From the NCBI GenBank assembly GCA_964601865.1, contig CAZRPI010000022.1, positions 1 through 35,185 of the forward strand: a stretch of DNA of 35,185 nucleotides, read 5' to 3'. Under the pieces are notes generated by a model. That model saw only the letters and a list, made by a program, of their open reading frames with translations, was not told the DNA's origin and ran no database searches. The stretch is from Pseudopelobacter sp964601865. Its GTDB lineage: Bacteria; Desulfobacterota; Desulfuromonadia; Geobacterales; Pseudopelobacteraceae. Both the position numbers and the translations under genes were made by a program. Positions 31,792 to 35,185 of the stretch are shown in pieces (within the stretch, counting starts at the first letter, position 1; each line of letters begins with the position of its first letter).

Positions 31792-33147
31792 TTGGATATC
31801 GCCACAAAACAGAAGGTCAGCATGGTCAGCCTGGGCTGCCCGAAGAACCTGGTGGACGCCGAGGTGATGCTCGGCGTGCTCGCCGGCCGGGACTATGAAA
31901 TCACCACCGACGAACGGGAGGCGGACGTCATCATCGTCAACACCTGCTCGTTCATCAAGGAGGCCAAACAGGAGAGCATCGACGCCATCCTGGACCTGGC
32001 CGAACGCAAGCATGACGCCCGCTGCCACACCCTGATCGTTTCCGGGTGCCTGCCCCAGCGCTACCAGGAGGAGCTGGCCAGGGAGCTGCCGGAGGTGGAC
32101 ATTTTCATCGGCACCGGCGACTACCCGCGCATCGCCGAGATCCTGGCGGAAAAATCGGGGACGAACGAGCAACTGCGCTACATCGGCGATCCGGACTTCA
32201 TCTACGACGAGACCCTGCCGCGCCTCAACTCCTCGCCATCCTGGTTCTCCTATCTGAAGATCGGCGAGGGGTGCTCCAACTGCTGCTCCTACTGCATCAT
32301 CCCCAGGCTGCGCGGCTCGTACCGCTCCCGCCCCCTGGAGGCCCTGGTGGCGGAAGCCGAGAAGCTGGCGAGCCGGGGGGTCAAGGAACTGAATATCATC
32401 TCCCAGGACATCACCCGCTACGGCAGCGACCTGGACGACGGTTCAACCCTGGAGACGCTGCTGCGCCGTCTGGCACTGATTCCGGGCATCCAGTGGATAA
32501 GGCTCCTGTATGCCTATCCGGACGGAATCAGCGACGGCCTGATCGAGCTGATCCGGGACGAGCCGAAGATCTGCAAGTATCTGGACATCCCGCTCCAGCA
32601 TATCAGCGACCCGGTCCTGGCGCGCATGAAGCGGCGCGGCACCGAGGCCCAGATCAGGGAACTGCTCGCCAGACTGCGCCGCGAGATTCCTAACATTGCG
32701 CTGCGCACCTCGCTCATAGTCGGTTTCCCGGGCGAAACCGTGGAAGATTTCAGCAAGCTGATGCGGTTCGTCGAGCAGACCGGTTTTGACCGGCTGGGGG
32801 TATTCTGCTATTCCCGCGAGGAGGGAACGCCGGCCGCGGCCCTGCCGGACCAGGTCTCCGAACGGATCAAGAAGGAGCGCTACCGCAAGCTGATGCGGAT
32901 CCAGGCCCGTCTCTCTTTCCGGCGCAACCGCGACCTGATCGGCACGAACGAGCAGGTCATCGTGGAAGGGTACAGCGAGGAGACCGAACTGCTCCTCAAG
33001 GGGCGTTCGTCACGCCAGGCGCCGGACATCGATGGCCAGGTGTACATCACGGCGGGAAACGCCGACGTGGGTGAAATCGTCACGCTCAGGATCACCGACT
33101 CATCCGACTACGACCTGATCGGAGAGATCGTGGACCGGACTTCGTAA
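31792..33147 (+). CDS. rimO: Ribosomal protein S12 methylthiotransferase RimO
   Basis: Adds a methylthio group to Asp88-equivalent of S12. Encodes 451 residues from a TTG at 31792, with AGAGG 6 bases upstream. An ATG at 31822 would cut into the conserved VSMVSLGCPKN block, so the TTG is preferred. The N-terminal UPF0004 domain has Cys16, Cys52 and Cys86. The radical SAM domain has Cys161, Cys165 and Cys168 (GEGCSNCCSYCIIP, with an extra cysteine at 164). The C-terminal TRAM domain begins near 375. RimO is separated from MiaB by SLGCPKNLVDAEVMLG. It is a single gene by position. Confidence 0.95.
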   Translation: MDIATKQKVSMVSLGCPKNLVDAEVMLGVLAGRDYEITTDEREADVIIVNTCSFIKEAKQESIDAILDLAERKHDARCHTLIVSGCLPQRYQEELARELPEVDIFIGTGDYPRIAEILAEKSGTNEQLRYIGDPDFIYDETLPRLNSSPSWFSYLKIGEGCSNCCSYCIIPRLRGSYRSRPLEALVAEAEKLASRGVKELNIISQDITRYGSDLDDGSTLETLLRRLALIPGIQWIRLLYAYPDGISDGLIELIRDEPKICKYLDIPLQHISDPVLARMKRRGTEAQIRELLARLRREIPNIALRTSLIVGFPGETVEDFSKLMRFVEQTGFDRLGVFCYSREEGTPAAALPDQVSERIKKERYRKLMRIQARLSFRRNRDLIGTNEQVIVEGYSEETELLLKGRSSRQAPDIDGQVYITAGNADVGEIVTLRITDSSDYDLIGEIVDRTS

Positions 33148-33199
33148 CAACGTTACCGTCTTATTCCTGCGGCAGAATTTTCAGGAACCTCCATTTATC

Positions 33200-33228
33200 T
33201 TGACAACCGGTTTTTTTTTTGCTAGAAG
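33200..33228 (+). promoter_or_regulatory. Putative promoter of the DksA-type gene
   Basis: TTGACA (33200-33205), 17 bases, TAGAAG (33223-33228). The spacer holds a run of ten Ts (33211-33220). Confidence 0.5.
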
Positions 33229-33293
33229 TGCCGCCTTCTCAAATGCGCCCCCAACGGCTCATTCTGAAGCATCCACAATTTCCGGAGCGCACC

Positions 33294-33731
33294 ATGGCAA
33301 CAGAGGAAAACAATAAATGGAGTGAAATAACCGATATTCTTCAGAAAATGAAGAACGACACCCTGCGTGAAATTCGGAAAAACCTGAAAAGCGGGGCTGA
33401 CATCCTCACCATCAACGAACCCAGCGGAGACATCTACGACCAGGCATCGACGGAGCGGGACCGCGAACTCGGGCTGCTGCTGGGAGACCGCGAGCGGGAA
33501 AAACTGCACGCCATCGACGAGGCGCTCCTGCGCATCAAGGAGGGTGAGTACGGGATCTGTGAGGAGTGCGAGGAAGAAATCCCCCTCGGACGCCTGAAGG
33601 CCATGCCTTTTACCCGCCACTGCGTCAGATGCAAATCCGATCTGGAGAAGGTCCAGGCCCAGGCCAAACGCTTCGAGGAAGACCGCGCCTACCGGGAGAT
33701 TCCCCTGGGAACGGAAGACGAGGAATCCTGA
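33294..33731 (+). CDS. DksA/TraR-type zinc-finger regulator
   Basis: Encodes 145 residues from the ATG at 33294 with CGGAG upstream. The protein has a helical coiled-coil N-terminal part (WSEITDILQKMKNDTLREIR; STERDRELGLLLGDREREKL) and a zinc finger with Cys89, Cys92, Cys110 and Cys113 (YGICEECEEEIPLGRLKAMPFTRHCVRC). All four cysteines are present, so this is a Cys4 DksA, not a zinc-free variant. DksA-family proteins enter the RNA-polymerase secondary channel and work with ppGpp. The coiled-coil tip residues differ from E. coli DksA, so equivalence is not assured. The 3' end overlaps the convergent DUF362 gene by 43 bases. Confidence 0.9.
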   Translation: MATEENNKWSEITDILQKMKNDTLREIRKNLKSGADILTINEPSGDIYDQASTERDRELGLLLGDREREKLHAIDEALLRIKEGEYGICEECEEEIPLGRLKAMPFTRHCVRCKSDLEKVQAQAKRFEEDRAYREIPLGTEDEES

Positions 33732-34876
33732 CGTCTTTTCCACTCCCCGTATCTGGAAAGCAGCTTCATCAGCAGACCGCGCCGCACATCCATGGCGTTC
33801 AGCGGACAGAGTTCACGGCAGCACCAGCACCTGATACAGCGCCCTTCCTCGATCGACAGGGCGCTGTTCTTTATGGTGATCACCCCGGGCGGGCAGGCGT
33901 CACGGCAGACCCCGCACAGAACACAGCGGGAAGCATCGACAACCGGCCGCGCGACGAGATGACGCCTGAGCGCTTTTTTGAGAAACCCGGGAAACCCGAA
34001 CTGCGCATCCTGTCCCTTGGGAAGCCTGAAAGGCGCCCTCCTGAACAGTTCGAGTTCCGAGCCGACGATCTCCGTCTCATCGGGATCAACGCCGGCAAGT
34101 CCCATCCGCTCCGCCTCCCGCTCCACGTACAGCAGACCAGGCGGAATCCCGGCCAGGCGCGCCGCGAACGCATCCACCGCAACCGGATTCACGCCCGCGA
34201 TCAGGGCATTCATCCAGACCGGGTCGCCGCTTCCCGGTCCGTCACCCTCCATGGCCAGAACAGCATCCACGATATTCAGCGCCGGCTTTTTCAGCAGATA
34301 GATTTCCAGCAGCAGGCGTGCGAACTGGCTGCGCGAGGCGCCGGCCTTGAGATGCCAGCCCGCCTTGGCGGTCCCCACCACGGCGCCGAAGAGATTCTTC
34401 ACGGCGCAGGTCATGGTCATCATCTCGTGGGTTTTCAGCTTGGGGAGGTTGATGATCCTGTCGGCCTCCCAGTAGGCCTGGGCAAGCTCGATACGCCTGA
34501 ATGTGCCGCTGCCACGGGCTTCGACCGTCTCGTCGAACGGAACCAGCAGGGCACCGCTTTCACGGGCCGCCGCGGCTATTCCGGTCCGCTCCGCCACACG
34601 CCTGAACCCATTGGCGCCGGGGCTGTCACCGATCACCACGGAAGCGCCAGCCCCGCGGACGAGTTCCGCCACGACACGCACCAGAGCCGGATGGGTGGTC
34701 ACGGCCAGTTCGGGCGTCCTGGCCGACAGCATGTTGGGCTTGAGCAGCACCAGTTCTCCCGGCTTCACGAAGGCGCCGATTCCCCCCAGCGGTTCCAGCA
34801 GAGCAGACACCGCAAGCCGCAACCTTCCGTATTCGTAGGAATCGACATGAAGAACACTGATCCTCTCTTTTGCCAT
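33689..34876 (-). CDS. DUF362 protein with two 4Fe-4S ferredoxin motifs
   Basis: Encodes 395 residues. The N-terminal DUF362 domain (1-275) has LLKPNMLSARTPELAVTTHP, VVIGDSPGANGF, INLPKLKTHEMMTMTCAVKN and GVNPVAVDAFAARLAG. The C-terminal part has two ferredoxin-type clusters: Cys318-Cys321-Cys324-Cys328 (CVLCGVCRDACPPG) and Cys347-Cys350-Cys353-Cys357 (CIRCWCCRELCPLN). DUF362 members are found in anaerobes and are presumed redox or iron-sulfur proteins of unknown reaction. It is cytoplasmic with no signal peptide. It overlaps the DksA-type gene tail to tail. Confidence 0.88.
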   Translation of the reverse strand: MAKERISVLHVDSYEYGRLRLAVSALLEPLGGIGAFVKPGELVLLKPNMLSARTPELAVTTHPALVRVVAELVRGAGASVVIGDSPGANGFRRVAERTGIAAAARESGALLVPFDETVEARGSGTFRRIELAQAYWEADRIINLPKLKTHEMMTMTCAVKNLFGAVVGTAKAGWHLKAGASRSQFARLLLEIYLLKKPALNIVDAVLAMEGDGPGSGDPVWMNALIAGVNPVAVDAFAARLAGIPPGLLYVEREAERMGLAGVDPDETEIVGSELELFRRAPFRLPKGQDAQFGFPGFLKKALRRHLVARPVVDASRCVLCGVCRDACPPGVITIKNSALSIEEGRCIRCWCCRELCPLNAMDVRRGLLMKLLSRYGEWKRRQDSSSSVPRGISR

Positions 34877-35091
34877 ACACCCTCTCTCAAAGCGTGATTA
34901 CCCGACCGAAAAGAATCCGTACTCTACACCAGAAGCCTGCGCCGGGCCAGACAGTTTTGAAACGAAAAATATCGCCCCCCCCAAAAGGCGTCACTCCAGG
35001 CACGCCGCCATGGCAATAAAAAATTTTTCTCCATATCCACTCGATATCACTAAAAAACTAAAAAGATACGTTTTTCGAGCAAAAAAAAATA

Positions 35092-35120
35092 TTGACTCAT
35101 CCGGCAGGCTATAGTACAAA
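35092..35120 (+). promoter_or_regulatory. Putative promoter of tRNA-Lys
   Basis: TTGACT (35092-35097), 17 bases, TACAAA (35115-35120). An alternative -10, TATAGT, lies at 35110. A strongly A/T-rich stretch (35020-35090) precedes it, as in UP elements of stable-RNA promoters. The 256-base gap from 34877 contains nothing else. Confidence 0.5.
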
Positions 35121-35132
35121 CTCAATTCTCTT

Positions 35133-35185
35133 GAGCCGCTAGCTCAGTCGGTAGAGCACCTGACTTTTAATCAGGTGGTCGTTGG
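35133..35185 (+). tRNA. tRNA-Lys (anticodon TTT), 3' end beyond window
   Basis: The 5' acceptor strand GAGCCGC (35133-35139) is followed by TA, the D arm GCTC...GAGC, and the anticodon stem CCTGA/TCAGG around the loop CTTTTAA with anticodon TTT. The sequence stops in the variable/T-arm region, so acceptor pairing cannot be checked. Confidence 0.93.

Overview
The window is a mostly housekeeping stretch of a GC-rich Gram-negative chromosome. The product set points to the Geobacter group (Desulfuromonadia/Geobacterales). It includes an NtrB/NtrC sigma-54 pair, a GatCAB operon, a P2-less CheA next to a lone CheY, a Cys4 DksA-type regulator, a small SAP-type Cys protein and a DUF362 ferredoxin protein. 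The species cannot be read from the sequence alone.

Layout. 1-2053 (minus): truncated lysA and a LOG-family protein. 2157-5096 (plus): a PpiD/SurA-like periplasmic folding factor, purC and a 59-residue SAP/Cys protein. 5366-8822 (minus): a Lon-type protease with an arginine Walker A, and an HD-domain phosphohydrolase. A 132-bp MITE-like element lies between those two. 8911-11500 (plus): ligA and a small membrane HEFAH metalloprotease, closed by an intrinsic terminator. 11600-15500: an AT-richer accessory island. It holds an HNH-like/'GW' fusion protein, two unrecognised proteins whose 3' ends run into a GGGGTCAG...ACATTTAA repeat, a 278-bp inverted-repeat element, and a HigB/HigA-type toxin-antitoxin pair whose toxin appears leaderless. 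15643-17710 (plus): an MscS channel with a cyclic-nucleotide-binding domain, then an Hsp20. 17866-21485 (plus): dusB-ntrB-ntrC. 21535-22575 (minus): argC. 22576-22993: a second copy of the MITE, apparently nested in an older repeat. 22994-23836 (minus): rplM-rpsI. 24041-30191 (plus): gatC-gatA-gatB-cheY-cheA-lolA. 30388-33731 (plus): yajQ, a Phd/VapC pair, rimO and a DksA-type gene. 33689-34876 (minus): a DUF362 ferredoxin protein overlapping the DksA-type gene tail to tail. 35133 to the end: 5' part of a tRNA-Lys(TTT).

Functional themes are translation (GatCAB, L13, S9, RimO, DusB, tRNA-Lys), envelope biogenesis (PpiD-like, LolA), proteostasis (Lon-type, Hsp20) and signalling (NtrBC, CheAY, cNMP-gated channel, YajQ). 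No CRISPR array, integrase, transposase gene or prophage is visible. The parts least explained by known genes are the 11.6-15.5 kb island and the repeats with terminal inverted repeats. All promoter and terminator calls are by eye. Start codons were chosen from ribosome-binding sites and family N-termini.
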